Positions 33,501 to 41,617 are shown, numbered from the stretch's first letter. The stretch: 64,000 bases of DNA from Synechococcus sp. HJ21-Hayes (GCF_024345835.1 NZ_JAGQBW010000002.1:1-64000), one strand, 5' to 3'. Translations and numbers: made by a program. The notes: generated from the sequence alone by a model not told the origin.

Positions 33501-34114
33501 GCCAGCTCAGCGACATCCCGGAGCAAAACAAGCCGGGGCTTGTGCTGGTGCTGCTCAACCCCAACCGCCCAAGGGATCGCTCCCATTTCGAGCTGTTTCC
33601 CTACTGGCACCAAACCTTCTACCGCCATGTGGAGGCCACCAGCTGCACACCCTTTGCCAGCCGTGCCCTTGATCGCGGCCTACCTGGGGTGGTGGTGGCT
33701 ATGGCCCGCCACAGCGATCCAGCCCTAGCTGGTGCCAAGGGCGCTATGGCAGCGGACGCCCTGCAAGCCATCAAGGCTCAGATCGCCAAGGCTTTGCAGG
33801 AGCGCTGTATTGCCACAGGCGCTGCCGATGACAGCCTCGATGAACACCTACCCACCGAAGTGCGCGATCACGTGATCGATCTGCTGGAAGCTTGGTGGAA
33901 GCTCACCCAAGAGCCAGAGGCCAAGCTGCAGTACTGGACCCATGAAGAGAAGGGCGCTGGTGCGGGTTTGCTGCACACATCCCTCGATAACGACCCGATC
34001 TACCAAACGGAGGGCTACAAGCAGTTCAACACCAACTGGAGCCTGCGTGATGTGGAGCCTTCTGCTCCGATCCGGATGGTGAACTTCAGGGAAGAAATCA
34101 CAGCCGACGACTGA
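30578..34114 (+). CDS. drmA: DISARM helicase DrmA
   Basis: A 1178-aa protein. The motor has Walker A FFPTGGGKTEAYLG (about 456-469), a DE-box variant VIQDELHLISGPLG (about 716-729), ASTATVRRAEAQ (motif III), and in the second lobe ATNMISVGLDISRLG (about 937) and YIQATSRVGRQ (about 965). Paired Cys in CPWCNRP and nearby (about 585) suggest a small zinc site. This is the expected architecture of DrmA, which forms the DrmAB complex with the next gene product to act on phage DNA. Located 3 nt after hepT and 20 nt before drmB. Confidence 0.93.
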   Translation: MTSSAEIRQHLVDALRIDLIGPSWDDVARRHEQINQPPSVRYTTGFLVPHVFQQEAGRTTKEEQLSFSDLAGEEPSNDASNRLEKKEKEDDANDTLDQANTRRSWFPSSLGLSFIANQGASLVVVVSWGDYSAPVEGDKDKIWTRTPQRQSISFEIDAPGTSPDIPLEGNPQGLCLRWIARPAPKKLNYPSDQLSVSLFLLNKRESPPKQIRYRDPVTAFQAELSLRCQAGFPPRRDALQQAAKDPDERLAALQYRRDYCFASGHNVAVIAADIPEGNPAICHTLTTTWLPTARVYRTLPEPPAGTNVPMDMEALADLARSERIGQELMPMVKAYRAWITQQPKHPISDPAQNETAKQLRAQAEDCARRIESGIKLLSDPLVREAFRTMNLVMARASRQRSAFSAKVPPDQIGIAPNTRSPKWRFFQLAFVLMNLPGLATPDTPEGRLDREAVELLFFPTGGGKTEAYLGLAAFTLVHRRLQNPGIESAGLTVLMRYTLRLLTLDQLGRAATLICALELERLKRAEQDFPYPLGEWPFEIGMWVGKAATPNKLGGPGDSDQQSTHAVLNNWKSGKRERPIPIETCPWCNRPLQPEGFHLLPPKNPDRLEIYCREPRSPEAKQEFAHMGPCAFHKGTPLPVLPVDEQIYRRLPCFLIATIDKFAALPWVGKTSSLFGNVSTYQLPTGSGAAGFWGPSEKAAGGLKIPHGRLLPPALVIQDELHLISGPLGTLAGLYETVIEALMRPDASTPPPKIIASTATVRRAEAQIKALFARSQVRIFPPPGPERDDNFFSRTIQDRDQARLYVGLSAPGRNLKGVLLRSYLGLMAAAQKGWNDNKAMGASNPADPYMTLLGYFSNLKELGVTRSILEDELGGQLEQFAKNRALDMEGFINPFATRKRPNEPQELTSRVNTAKISSTKDRLSKPYVDKDHLDVALATNMISVGLDISRLGLMVVLNQPKTAAEYIQATSRVGRQLSDIPEQNKPGLVLVLLNPNRPRDRSHFELFPYWHQTFYRHVEATSCTPFASRALDRGLPGVVVAMARHSDPALAGAKGAMAADALQAIKAQIAKALQERCIATGAADDSLDEHLPTEVRDHVIDLLEAWWKLTQEPEAKLQYWTHEEKGAGAGLLHTSLDNDPIYQTEGYKQFNTNWSLRDVEPSAPIRMVNFREEITADD

Positions 34115-34134
34115 GCCCAGTAGCCACCACCCCC

Positions 34135-36033
34135 ATGCCCGCCTCCACCCGCCGTAAAGCTGCTCCCCCGCCCCTCGGCGAAGCGCGTCAAAGCCAGGTG
34201 CTCCAGCTCTACGGACCTGGCGCCATGGTCGACCTGCCCGACTACTCCCTACTGATTGGGGGATTGGATTTCTGGAATAACAAAGGTTGTGATCTGATCC
34301 ACGAGCCGCGGCTGCTGCAGTTGGTGCGGCAGGCCACCGGGATGGCCCGGGTTGACCTGCGCACCCCGCCCAAGGAGGTGGATCCGCTCAAAAATGTCAG
34401 CGGTTCAATCAAGGCGTTTCGCTTTCCCGAGTGGTCCGTGGCTCAGAAGGTGAGCGAGCGGATGGCCTTTGGTATTCCCTGCCGGGCCAGGCCCCTGGTG
34501 CACTTCAACGATGGCTGCATCTCGGACTGGCGCACCTATCAAGACGATGAGGGCAAGTACCCGGTGGTGCCGGTTCGCTTCGTGATGGCCTGCCCCCATG
34601 GCCACCTCAGCGACATCCGCTGGCGCGACTTCTGCTTTCGCCAGTTCGGCTGCAAGAACAGCGAACGCCTCTACCTGCTCGAAGCCGGCACCGGCAACGA
34701 CTTCACCCAGATCTATGTGCAGTCAGAGGGCGGCACAACCCGCAAGCTCGCTGATGCCTTGGTCACAGAAATGAGCCCCCTAGGTCTTTGCCAAGGGCAA
34801 ACGCCCTGGTTGGGCCGCAACGCCCGCGACCCTGACAAGTGCAAAACCGATGGAGAGCCCACCCAAAACCGGCTACTGGTGCGCTCTGCCACCAACGCTT
34901 ACTTCACCGAAACCATCTCGGTGATCTCCCTGCCGGAGGAAGCAAATTCCCTGGCAAAACGTGTCACCGAACTCAAGGACGACCTCGCCTTGATCGAAGC
35001 GGAAGCCGATGTATCAGCAGCCCTCAAATTCAACCCACGCCTCAAAAGCGCCTTCGTTGGTGTGGATCCCGCGCTGCTCTGGCAAACGATCGAGGCTCAA
35101 CGGGGAGGCATCACCGGCCAGGCAGCCCAACCCAAAGATGAGGAGCTGGCCCTGCTGATTGGCCCGATGGATGGGGTCTCCAGTTCTGCAGAAGGGAGCC
35201 TCTTTGAGGCCGATCAATGGCAGCCCCCCAACCCGCCAGCCTGGTTCAGCAAAGCCATCAAACGGGTGCTGCTGGTGCACCGCCTGCGGGAGGTGCAGGC
35301 GCTAGTGGGCTTCACCCGCTTCACGGCTCGCACCAGCAGCCTCGGCGGCTTGCCGATCGACACCACCAAGGTGAACCGCCGAGCACCGCTGGCCAATGAT
35401 CTGCGCTGGGTGCCGGCGAGTGAGAACAAGGGGGAAGGGATTTTCATCGAGTTCGATCCCGCCACGATCAAGGCCTGGGCGGCCAGTGATCCGGTGCAAA
35501 TGCGAGCCGGTCAATTCACCAAGGCCTTCGAGAACGAATGGCTCGCGTCGCGTGGTCTCGACGAAAAACAGTTCCCTTTCCCAGGAGCTCCCTACCTCTT
35601 GCTGCACAGCCTCAGTCACCTGCTGATCACGGAGATGGCACTGGAGTGCGGCTATGGCGCCAGCTCCATACGGGAGCGCATTTACGCCAACGACGAGATT
35701 GGCTATGGCATCTTGCTGTTCACCAGTAGTTCCGGCTCGGAAGGCACCCTGGGCGGCCTGGTTGGGGCCGGCAAGCGGATCGTCAGTTATCTGGACAAGG
35801 CCTTTGAGCGCGGCCAGCTCTGCAGCAACGATCCCTTCTGCTCCGAGCACGACCCCAACCACCCCTTCGACATTCGCCCTACCCACGGCGCCGCCTGCCA
35901 TGGCTGTGAATTGATCGCCGAAACCTCCTGTGAAATCCGCAACGAGTTCCTCGATCGGGCCCTGGTGAGCCCCACCGTTTCATTCGACCCTGAAACGGGT
36001 GATCCGTCCTTCTGGGAGTTCATCAACGCATGA
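34135..36033 (+). CDS. drmB: DISARM protein DrmB (DUF1998)
   Basis: A 632-aa protein. The N-terminal region has RQSQVLQLYGPGAMVDLPDY, typical of the family. The C-terminal DUF1998 part has LLHSLSHLLITEMALECGYG, ASSIRERIY, SSSGSEGTLGGLV, and the zinc-binding Cys set CSNDPFC and GAACHGCELIAETSC (about 561-600). DrmB partners DrmA and is needed for DISARM defence. Its stop overlaps the drmC start as ATGA. Length is normal. Confidence 0.93.
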   Translation: MPASTRRKAAPPPLGEARQSQVLQLYGPGAMVDLPDYSLLIGGLDFWNNKGCDLIHEPRLLQLVRQATGMARVDLRTPPKEVDPLKNVSGSIKAFRFPEWSVAQKVSERMAFGIPCRARPLVHFNDGCISDWRTYQDDEGKYPVVPVRFVMACPHGHLSDIRWRDFCFRQFGCKNSERLYLLEAGTGNDFTQIYVQSEGGTTRKLADALVTEMSPLGLCQGQTPWLGRNARDPDKCKTDGEPTQNRLLVRSATNAYFTETISVISLPEEANSLAKRVTELKDDLALIEAEADVSAALKFNPRLKSAFVGVDPALLWQTIEAQRGGITGQAAQPKDEELALLIGPMDGVSSSAEGSLFEADQWQPPNPPAWFSKAIKRVLLVHRLREVQALVGFTRFTARTSSLGGLPIDTTKVNRRAPLANDLRWVPASENKGEGIFIEFDPATIKAWAASDPVQMRAGQFTKAFENEWLASRGLDEKQFPFPGAPYLLLHSLSHLLITEMALECGYGASSIRERIYANDEIGYGILLFTSSSGSEGTLGGLVGAGKRIVSYLDKAFERGQLCSNDPFCSEHDPNHPFDIRPTHGAACHGCELIAETSCEIRNEFLDRALVSPTVSFDPETGDPSFWEFINA

Positions 36034-36827
36034 GCCTCACGCTGCCAGCCCAGACACTTCGGGGCGTAGCGATTGATCTACGGCGTCTGAACTACACGCC
36101 CACCAGCTGGCAGGGACTGCTCTCTACTCACAGCGAAGCGATCCGCCTCCAGCTCGAGCCGCTACTGGTGGAGATGGTGCGAGAGGGGGCCCATCCCCGC
36201 CTGATGGCGTTGCTGCTTGATCGCCTCGCTGATGCGCAAGAGGCACTTCAAACAGAGCGAAACGGCTGGAGTTTCGTCTGGTCTGGCCCGGATCCCCTCC
36301 ATGCCAAAACAGCCGACACCTTTGCCACGGTGGATCAACTCATCGGTGAAGCGCGCTGCAGCCTGTTGATCGCCACCTACAACATCGGCCTCAGCAGTGA
36401 GTTTCGTGCCTTGTTCGCCTCCATCGCAGATCGCTTAGCCAATGGTCAGCTGAACAGAGTCGACCTGTTCTTCCATCCCAAGCAGATTGAAGATCGCCTG
36501 GGCGCTGACCCGCTAGCAACGATCTCAACATGGTTTAACCGGGAAGTCTGGCCTTGGCCCGCAAAACCTCATGCCTACGTGGACCGACGGCTGATCTCAG
36601 GCTCGGCTGAGCGTTGTTACCAACATGCCAAGATTGTCATTGCTGATGCAACAACACCTGAGGCCAAAGCCATTGTTACCAGCGCCAACTTTAGTGAAAC
36701 GGCACAGCGGCATAACTTTGAAGCTGGCTGGCTGACAAAATCCGTCCCAAGGGTTCAGGAGATCCAAAGGCAATTTTCCATGGCCGTTGATCAAGGACTT
36801 TTTCTGCCTCTTGAATTTGCCGCCTAG
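36030..36827 (+). CDS. drmC: DISARM protein DrmC (phospholipase D-like)
   Basis: A 265-aa protein with a single PLD/HKD motif, QHAKIVIADA, followed by IVTSANFSETAQRHNFEAG (about 195-235). The N-terminal half is helical with RLMALLLDRLADAQEALQTE. DrmC is the usual last gene of class 1 and class 2 operons and is reported as non-essential in one tested system. It closes this operon; no clear terminator follows. Confidence 0.9.
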   Translation: MSLTLPAQTLRGVAIDLRRLNYTPTSWQGLLSTHSEAIRLQLEPLLVEMVREGAHPRLMALLLDRLADAQEALQTERNGWSFVWSGPDPLHAKTADTFATVDQLIGEARCSLLIATYNIGLSSEFRALFASIADRLANGQLNRVDLFFHPKQIEDRLGADPLATISTWFNREVWPWPAKPHAYVDRRLISGSAERCYQHAKIVIADATTPEAKAIVTSANFSETAQRHNFEAGWLTKSVPRVQEIQRQFSMAVDQGLFLPLEFAA

Positions 36828-36875
36828 AAATTAATTGCATGGTGCACATCTAAATAAACTGTGTGACTGGCATGG

Positions 36876-36915
36876 CCAGTCCTCGCGCCGCGTCAATGAT
36901 CGGGTCATGCGCTCC
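36876..36915. repeat. 40-bp direct repeat, copy 1
   Basis: Begins CCAGTCCTCGCGCCGCGTCA and continues ATGATCGGGTCATGCGCTCC. It matches 37880-37919 with four mismatches. The two copies, 1 kb apart, bracket the secreted-protein gene between DISARM and the sigma factor. Confidence 0.7.
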
Positions 36916-37076
36916 TGTCTGGCATGGGATCGACGCTGGCCAAGCGAGCACATGGGGCTGGGCTACCTGTTGCCCCCTTGGGAACCCAGCAGAGAGCCAT
37001 CAACGCAATTCTGAGATCCGGCAACTATCACCAAAAGAGCCCCGCAGCTGGTAGCGATCACCCTGTTTCGTCCCAC

Positions 37077-37637
37077 TCACTTTGCCCCAACAACGTTGTC
37101 GCAAAGCGCAGCGATCATTCGCTGCTTGGCGTACTGCTCTCCTGCATCGCTGCTACTGGTCGCAATGGGTACGGCCCATCCATGCCAATGCCCCGGCTTG
37201 GTGTTGGCCATGTACCGATCCCTCACGGCCATCCTCATCGTTGCGCAATCCACCGCCACCTCAGTGTGGAGACTGCGATTGCAGCGCATCGCGGTGGTGC
37301 GGATGCTGGTGCCTGGGATGAGCTTCCAGTCGGGCCAGTAGTAGGAGCACTCCTCACGCTGCATCCCTGGCTTCATCAGCCAGGTGCTGGCGGCCTCAAC
37401 TCTTTGCTGCTCTCGCTCTATTTGCGTCAATGCCTTGGACTCTGGGGCACCTTGCGGGAAGGTTCGCCATTTCGCGTTTTCGACGCTCTGGCGTTGTTGT
37501 TCAGCGGCCTCCACTTGTCGGATTCGTTCAAGACTTTGGGATAGCCCTGGCTGGACCTGCTGCGCTGAGGCAATAGGGCCGAGCACCAACGTCAAGACAA
37601 GCAGGCTGATGGGGCAGGGGCTGATCTTGGGACGCAC
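37077..37637 (-). CDS. Secreted hypothetical protein
   Basis: A 186-aa protein with a signal peptide (CPISLLVLTLVLGPIASA, cleavage before QQVQPG), a helical charged region (SQSLERIRQVEAAEQQRQSV) and a Cys-containing C-terminal half (EECSYYWPDWKLIPG, MRCNRSLHTEVAVDCATMRM). Family not recognised. Opposite in direction to drmC and to the sigma-factor gene, and enclosed by the 40-bp repeats, so it may have arrived separately. Confidence 0.65.
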   Translation of the reverse strand: MRPKISPCPISLLVLTLVLGPIASAQQVQPGLSQSLERIRQVEAAEQQRQSVENAKWRTFPQGAPESKALTQIEREQQRVEAASTWLMKPGMQREECSYYWPDWKLIPGTSIRTTAMRCNRSLHTEVAVDCATMRMAVRDRYMANTKPGHWHGWAVPIATSSSDAGEQYAKQRMIAALCDNVVGAK

Positions 37638-37879
37638 TGGTAGTGCCGCGGAAGCGCTGACCTAGCTCTACTACGCGCCCCTCACGCCGGTGAGGGCATT
37701 CCCCCCTCAGGGTTCCCATCCCTCACCTGCTCCCAAGCGGTTCCTCTCAACCCAGCTGGCCGCAGCCTCGAGCCCGCAGCAGGGCAGCCTCAGAGGCCAC
37801 GAACGAGTAGGCGCTGCTGGTAGCTGGGTATTTGGGGCAATCGCCACCAGGCCGTCAAACACCCACCTAAATCCCTCGT

Positions 37880-37919
37880 CCAGTCCTCGCGCTGCGTCAA
37901 GGATCGGGCCATGCGCCCC
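37880..37919. repeat. 40-bp direct repeat, copy 2
   Basis: CCAGTCCTCGCGCTGCGTCA continuing AGGATCGGGCCATGCGCCCC. It ends 65 bp before the sigma-factor ATG, so it may be a shared leader or a recombination junction. Confidence 0.7.
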
Positions 37920-37984
37920 GGTGGGGCGTCCTTGTCGCAGCGCTGCGGCGGGCCGTTGGGGGTGGGGTTCTCTGCCGTCCCCAG

Positions 37985-38572
37985 ATGGCTGCCCCCCTTT
38001 CCCGCTCTGCCCTCCGTGCCCGTGATGCCTTGGTGCTGGAGCACCTCTCCCTGGCAGATGCCGTTGCTTCAGCTATAGCCCGCCGCTTCTTCCCTTTGGT
38101 TGAGCGGGAGGATCTGATCCAGGTAGCTAGAGAAGCCCTGCTCCGCTCCGTGCTGCGCTGCAAAGCAGGTGAGCCGCCAGAGCCCTATCTGCGCCGCTGC
38201 ATCTCAGGTGCCCTGCAGCATCACCTGCGCGATCGGGTGCGGCTGGTGCGCATTCCACGCCGGCTGCATGAGCAGGGTCAGTGCCCCCTGGGTCATATCA
38301 GCCTTGATGGCCACGCCGCTGGCGAGCCGTGCCTGCTCGATCAGCTGGCGGCCCCAGAGCAAGAAGCAGCCGGGCCCGCTGATGATCTGGCGCTGGAGCA
38401 GCTAGTAGATCAGCTGCCTGCGCCGCAAGCTACGGCCCTGAGGCTCACCGTCCTTGAGGGCCTATCGCTCCGGCAGGCAGCAGAGCAGCTGCAAATCAGC
38501 GCCATGTCCGTGCAGCGGGCCCAGAAGAAAGCTCTTGAGGCCCTGCGGCAGCAGCTGGTGGGCGGGGGCTGA
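37985..38572 (+). CDS. Sigma-70-family RNA polymerase sigma factor, phage-type
   Basis: A 195-aa protein. Region 2 is VASAIARRFFPLVEREDLIQ, VAREALLRSVLRC and the core-binding helix that follows. Region 4 at the C-terminus is LPAPQATALRLTVLEGLSLR, QAAEQLQISAMSVQRAQKKA, an HTH for the -35 box. Region 3 is reduced, as in short phage or group-4-like sigmas. It faces away from the late block and could switch on late genes. A second sigma-like gene lies at 56904. Confidence 0.85.
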   Translation: MAAPLSRSALRARDALVLEHLSLADAVASAIARRFFPLVEREDLIQVAREALLRSVLRCKAGEPPEPYLRRCISGALQHHLRDRVRLVRIPRRLHEQGQCPLGHISLDGHAAGEPCLLDQLAAPEQEAAGPADDLALEQLVDQLPAPQATALRLTVLEGLSLRQAAEQLQISAMSVQRAQKKALEALRQQLVGGG

Positions 38573-38588
38573 GGCCCCTCCTCACCAG

Positions 38589-38780
38589 TCACTGCTGGAA
38601 CACCAGCGTGGAGAGCGGCCACCAGCCGCTGCCACCCTCGTCGTAGGCCAGCTCCACCATCGGGTCGGCATCACTGCTGTCTCCCGCCAGGCTGAGCACG
38701 GTGGCGCCGCTCTCTGGGCTGATCAGGTCGCGCCAGCAGCGCGAGCCAACCACCGGCAGGGGTGCCTTGGTTTCAGTCAT
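38589..38780 (-). CDS. Small conserved phage-block protein
   Basis: A 63-aa frame, 3 nt downstream of the beta-propeller gene and last of the minus-strand late block. Composition is ordinary (PVVGSRCWRDLISPESGATV, then GGSGWWPLSTLVFQQ); no known family. Position suggests an accessory to the tail or fibre proteins. Confidence 0.55.
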   Translation of the reverse strand: MTETKAPLPVVGSRCWRDLISPESGATVLSLAGDSSDADPMVELAYDEGGSGWWPLSTLVFQQ

Positions 38781-38783
38781 GGT

Positions 38784-39833
38784 TCAGGGGCTCACCATCA
38801 CCCGGTTGCCAGCGCCGCTGTTGCTCACCGCCGCAAACTGACGACGCTGGGGCGACCAGCAGAGCGAGCGCCAACCCAGATCTGCCGGGGAGCTGCGCAC
38901 CGTCCAGCTGAGGCCATCGCCGCTGGTCATGATCCGGTTGCCGGTGCCGCTGCTGGCCGCCGCTACCAGCAGCTCCCGCTGCGGCGACCAGCAGAGGGAG
39001 GTCCAGGCGTTGTCGGCCGCCGAGCTGCGGCTGCTCCAACTGATCCCATCCGGGGAGGTCATCACCCGGTTGCCCTTGCCGCTGCTGCTCAGCGCCACCA
39101 GGAAACCCAGCTCAGCCGCCCAGCAGATCGCCGTCCAGTTGTTGGTGGTGGCCGCTGTCCGCAGGGTCCAGTTGCGGCCATCGCTTGAGGTCATCACCCG
39201 CTGGTTGCCGCCGGTGCTGCTCACCGCCACCAGCAGCCCCAGCTGAGGCGCCCAGCAGATGGAGCGCCATTCCTGATCTGCAGCAGCCTGGCGGGCTGTC
39301 CAGGTGAAGCCATCGCTGCTGGTCATCACCCGGTTGCCTGTGCCGCTGCTGGCCACGGCCACCAACAGTCCTAGCTCTTGCGCCCAGCAGATCGAAGTCC
39401 AGTTGTTGTTGGCTGGCGTCTGGCGCAGGGTCCAGCTGCGGCCATCCGCTGAGGTCATCACCCGATTGCCAAGGCCGCTGTCGCTTACGGCGACAAACAG
39501 CCCCAGCTCTTTGGCCCAGCAGAGAGCTACCCAGTTCTGATCGGCTGCTGATGGCTGGGTGCTCCAGCGGATGCCATCGCTTGAGGTCATTACCCGGTTG
39601 CCCGTGCCGCTACCCGCTACGCAGGCGTAGAGCTGCAGCTCCGGCGACCAGCAAATCGCTTGCCAGCTGATATCCGCCGCCGAGCGCACAGTCGACCAGA
39701 GCACCCCGCTGATCCCAAGCACCGGCGGAGGGTTGAGCAGCTCCGCCAGCACCGCTGCCGGCAGCTGATAGGTGCCGGCCTGGGGCCCGGTGGAGCGGGT
39801 AATCGCCAGCAGGTCGCTTGCTTGAAGCGTCAT
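38784..39833 (-). CDS. Seven-repeat beta-propeller protein (likely surface/receptor-binding)
   Basis: A 349-aa protein. After ~55 residues come seven tandem units of about 41 residues. Each has N-W-x-[ASL]-[IL]-C-W, a hydrophobic strand (LGLLVAVASSG), G-N-R-V-M-T-S and a D-G-x-x-W-[ST] loop. The seven first strands begin WQAICW, WVALCW, WTSICW, WRSICW, WTAICW, WTSLCW and WRSLCW. Seven blades predict a closed propeller with seven buried Cys-Trp pairs. It lies next to the fibre-like gene in the late block, so it may sit on the virion surface and bind host sugars or proteins. Enzyme activity is not indicated. Confidence 0.8.
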   Translation of the reverse strand: MTLQASDLLAITRSTGPQAGTYQLPAAVLAELLNPPPVLGISGVLWSTVRSAADISWQAICWSPELQLYACVAGSGTGNRVMTSSDGIRWSTQPSAADQNWVALCWAKELGLFVAVSDSGLGNRVMTSADGRSWTLRQTPANNNWTSICWAQELGLLVAVASSGTGNRVMTSSDGFTWTARQAAADQEWRSICWAPQLGLLVAVSSTGGNQRVMTSSDGRNWTLRTAATTNNWTAICWAAELGFLVALSSSGKGNRVMTSPDGISWSSRSSAADNAWTSLCWSPQRELLVAAASSGTGNRIMTSGDGLSWTVRSSPADLGWRSLCWSPQRRQFAAVSNSGAGNRVMVSP

Positions 39834-39844
39834 CAGTTCAGCGC

Positions 39845-40522
39845 TCAGGGCAGGGCCGGCAGGGTGCTCAGGTCCAGCGGCATGTAGTCGCCGGCTGGCT
39901 GGGCGGTGGCCAGCGCAGCCTGTAGCTGGGCCGCATCCACCACCCGCCCAGGGGTGCCCTCCCCAAGAGCCGACGGATCTGCCAGCTGCACAACACCGGC
40001 AGCAGCGGTGGATGCGGGCCCAACGCTGAGCAGCGGTTGGGCGGGATCGCTCTCATCGACGTCCAGCGGAGCGGCCACCTGGATCCGGATCACACCCGCG
40101 CCATCGGGGCCCAGGGCGGCATTGGCGCTCCATGTGGTGCCGTCAAACAGCAGCAGGTCTCCCTGGGCTATCTCCTGGCCGGCGATGCCGCTCCAGCTGG
40201 CCAGGGCAGGACCGCCGGAACTGGCCAGGTACACATCCCCGACTGCAGCATCTGCCGGGGCCTCGCTGGTGGTGGGGTCGATCGCACCCCGGTAGGTGAG
40301 GGCACCGGAGATGGCGGCATGGAGGGTGCCATCGGCATCCACTGAGAGGTTGGTGCCCGGCTTGATTGCACCAATCGCTGCTGTGGTGGCGGGGCTGAGC
40401 ATGAATGCCTTGACCTCATCAGCCGTGGCCCGGAATGGCGTGCTGCCGCGCTGCACCAGCAGCAGGTCGCTGGGCTGGGGCAGGGAGCGGCTGGCGGTGC
40501 GGCTCTCGGTGGTGGTGGCCAT
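39845..40522 (-). CDS. Tail-fibre-like protein
   Basis: A 225-aa protein. The N-terminal LPQPSDLLLVQRGSTPFRAT is a phage-fibre attachment pattern, and the middle has AIGAIKPGTNLSVDADGTLH. ALTYRGAIDPT and AGQEIAQGDLLLFDGTTWSA belong to the cyanophage fibre-repeat style. AAAGVVQLADPSALGEGTPG near the end resembles a trimeric fibre shaft with registration motif. Next to the propeller gene, it may carry that protein or form the base of the same structure. Confidence 0.7.
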   Translation of the reverse strand: MATTTESRTASRSLPQPSDLLLVQRGSTPFRATADEVKAFMLSPATTAAIGAIKPGTNLSVDADGTLHAAISGALTYRGAIDPTTSEAPADAAVGDVYLASSGGPALASWSGIAGQEIAQGDLLLFDGTTWSANAALGPDGAGVIRIQVAAPLDVDESDPAQPLLSVGPASTAAAGVVQLADPSALGEGTPGRVVDAAQLQAALATAQPAGDYMPLDLSTLPALP

Positions 40523-40564
40523 GGCGATCAGTAGAGAAAAAGAGTTGGGCGATCAGTGCTCGGG

Positions 40565-40888
40565 TCAGGTCGGCAGGGGGCCAAGCAGGCGCAGGTCCAG
40601 CGCGAGCAGCAGCACCCCATTGCCGGCGGTGGCACTGATGAGCGGCGCCAGAGCTTGCACCGAACTGACGCCCCCGGCTGGGGGCGGTTCAGGGGTGCCG
40701 CCGTCCTGCAGCTGGGCCTGGCCCAGGAAGATCACCCCCTGCGGCCGGCTGCTGCTGCGGCATTGGGCCGTCAGCTCGGCCAGCACAGCCGGATCGGAAG
40801 TGGCCATCGGCGCCAGGGCAGTGCTGCTGAGCTGTTGCCAGCCCCCAGCCAGGAATGCGTTGGCTCGGTTGCAGTTGGCCGTGATCAG
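40565..40888 (-). CDS. Hypothetical late-block protein (possible CTG start)
   Basis: The frame ends at 40565. The first ATG gives 80 aa (start 40807), but coding-like sequence (ANAFLAGGWQQLSSTALAPM) extends upstream to a CTG at 40888 that overlaps the previous stop by 4 bp, giving about 107 aa. Downstream: VLAELTAQCRSSSRPQGVIF, LGQAQLQD. No family recognised. The overlap suggests coupled translation. Confidence 0.5.
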   Translation of the reverse strand: MITANCNRANAFLAGGWQQLSSTALAPMATSDPAVLAELTAQCRSSSRPQGVIFLGQAQLQDGGTPEPPPAGGVSSVQALAPLISATAGNGVLLLALDLRLLGPLPT

Positions 40889-41616
40889 AGCAGGGCATCA
40901 CCCAGCTCCAGGGCAGCGAGATCAGCAGGATCGCCGCTGGCAACACCAGTGCCCTCGCTGGTGGCTGTACTGCTGCCGCTGGCCTGGGCTTCCAGTGCCG
41001 TGGCTTGCTCCACCAGCTCGGCTTTGGTCTGGCTGCTATCGAGCTCCACGCCGTAGACGCTGGAGCAGTAGTCGACGATCTGGGCCTTGGTCATGGCCTG
41101 GAAGTCGGTGGGCTCAGAAGCCAGCAGGGCTTCTTCGTCGCTGGTGGCGGTTTCCGTTGACTCCAGCGGCTCGGCGGTCGGCGTGGTCTCATCCGGTGCC
41201 GAGGCGGGTTCTGTCGCTTCCGGTTGCTCCAGTTCGAGATAAAGCGCATCCACCAGCTCCGTTGATGGCTGCGGCTCCGGTTCAGGTTCCGAAAGTGGTT
41301 CTGGCTCTGGCTCGGGCGCAGCTTCTGCCGGCTCCGTGTGCAGCTGCCAGCCCAATGCCTGCCAGCCGGCCAGGTGCACCGGCCAGATCGAGCGGCTCTC
41401 GCCGTCCTTACTGATCAGCAGCTGGCTGGGCGGCAGCAGGGATTCATCGCCTACGGCTGAATCCGGGGTGACAGTGAGCCGCTGCTCCGGGCCCGAGAGG
41501 TGAACCGGCGTGGAGGCAGGGTTGTTGCTGTCGAGGGGTTGCAGCAGCTCCAGCGGCAAGGCCTCAGAACCCGCCGCCAGGGTCAGTGACTCCAATGGGT
41601 TACTCATGGCACTCAC
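40885..41616 (-). CDS. Acidic late-block protein with C-terminal SAP/HeH-like motif
   Basis: A 243-aa protein. The N-terminal ~90 residues are a folded region; a Glu/Pro repeat (EPEPEPLSEPEPEPQPS) forms a linker; and the C-terminal TKAQIVDYCSSVYGVELDSS, QTKAELVEQATAL is the HeH/SAP-like helix pair common in phage head proteins. Two nt upstream lies the 144-aa gene, so it is part of the capsid cluster. Function in head assembly is inferred. Confidence 0.6.
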   Translation of the reverse strand: MSAMSNPLESLTLAAGSEALPLELLQPLDSNNPASTPVHLSGPEQRLTVTPDSAVGDESLLPPSQLLISKDGESRSIWPVHLAGWQALGWQLHTEPAEAAPEPEPEPLSEPEPEPQPSTELVDALYLELEQPEATEPASAPDETTPTAEPLESTETATSDEEALLASEPTDFQAMTKAQIVDYCSSVYGVELDSSQTKAELVEQATALEAQASGSSTATSEGTGVASGDPADLAALELGDALL

Positions 41617-41617
41617 C

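Noticed and set aside
38454-39188. 244-aa plus-strand frame over the sigma and propeller genes
   Set aside because: Shadow of the minus-strand repeats; its regularity comes from the propeller repeats on the other strand.
38929-39660. Possible CRISPR-like array from the regular ~123-bp spacing
   Set aside because: The periodicity is codon-based repeats of the propeller gene, not short identical repeats with unique spacers. No CRISPR array was seen in the window.
40296-41414. 372-aa plus-strand frame across the capsid-cluster genes
   Set aside because: Antisense to three packed minus-strand genes; low-complexity Arg/Ser/Pro composition.
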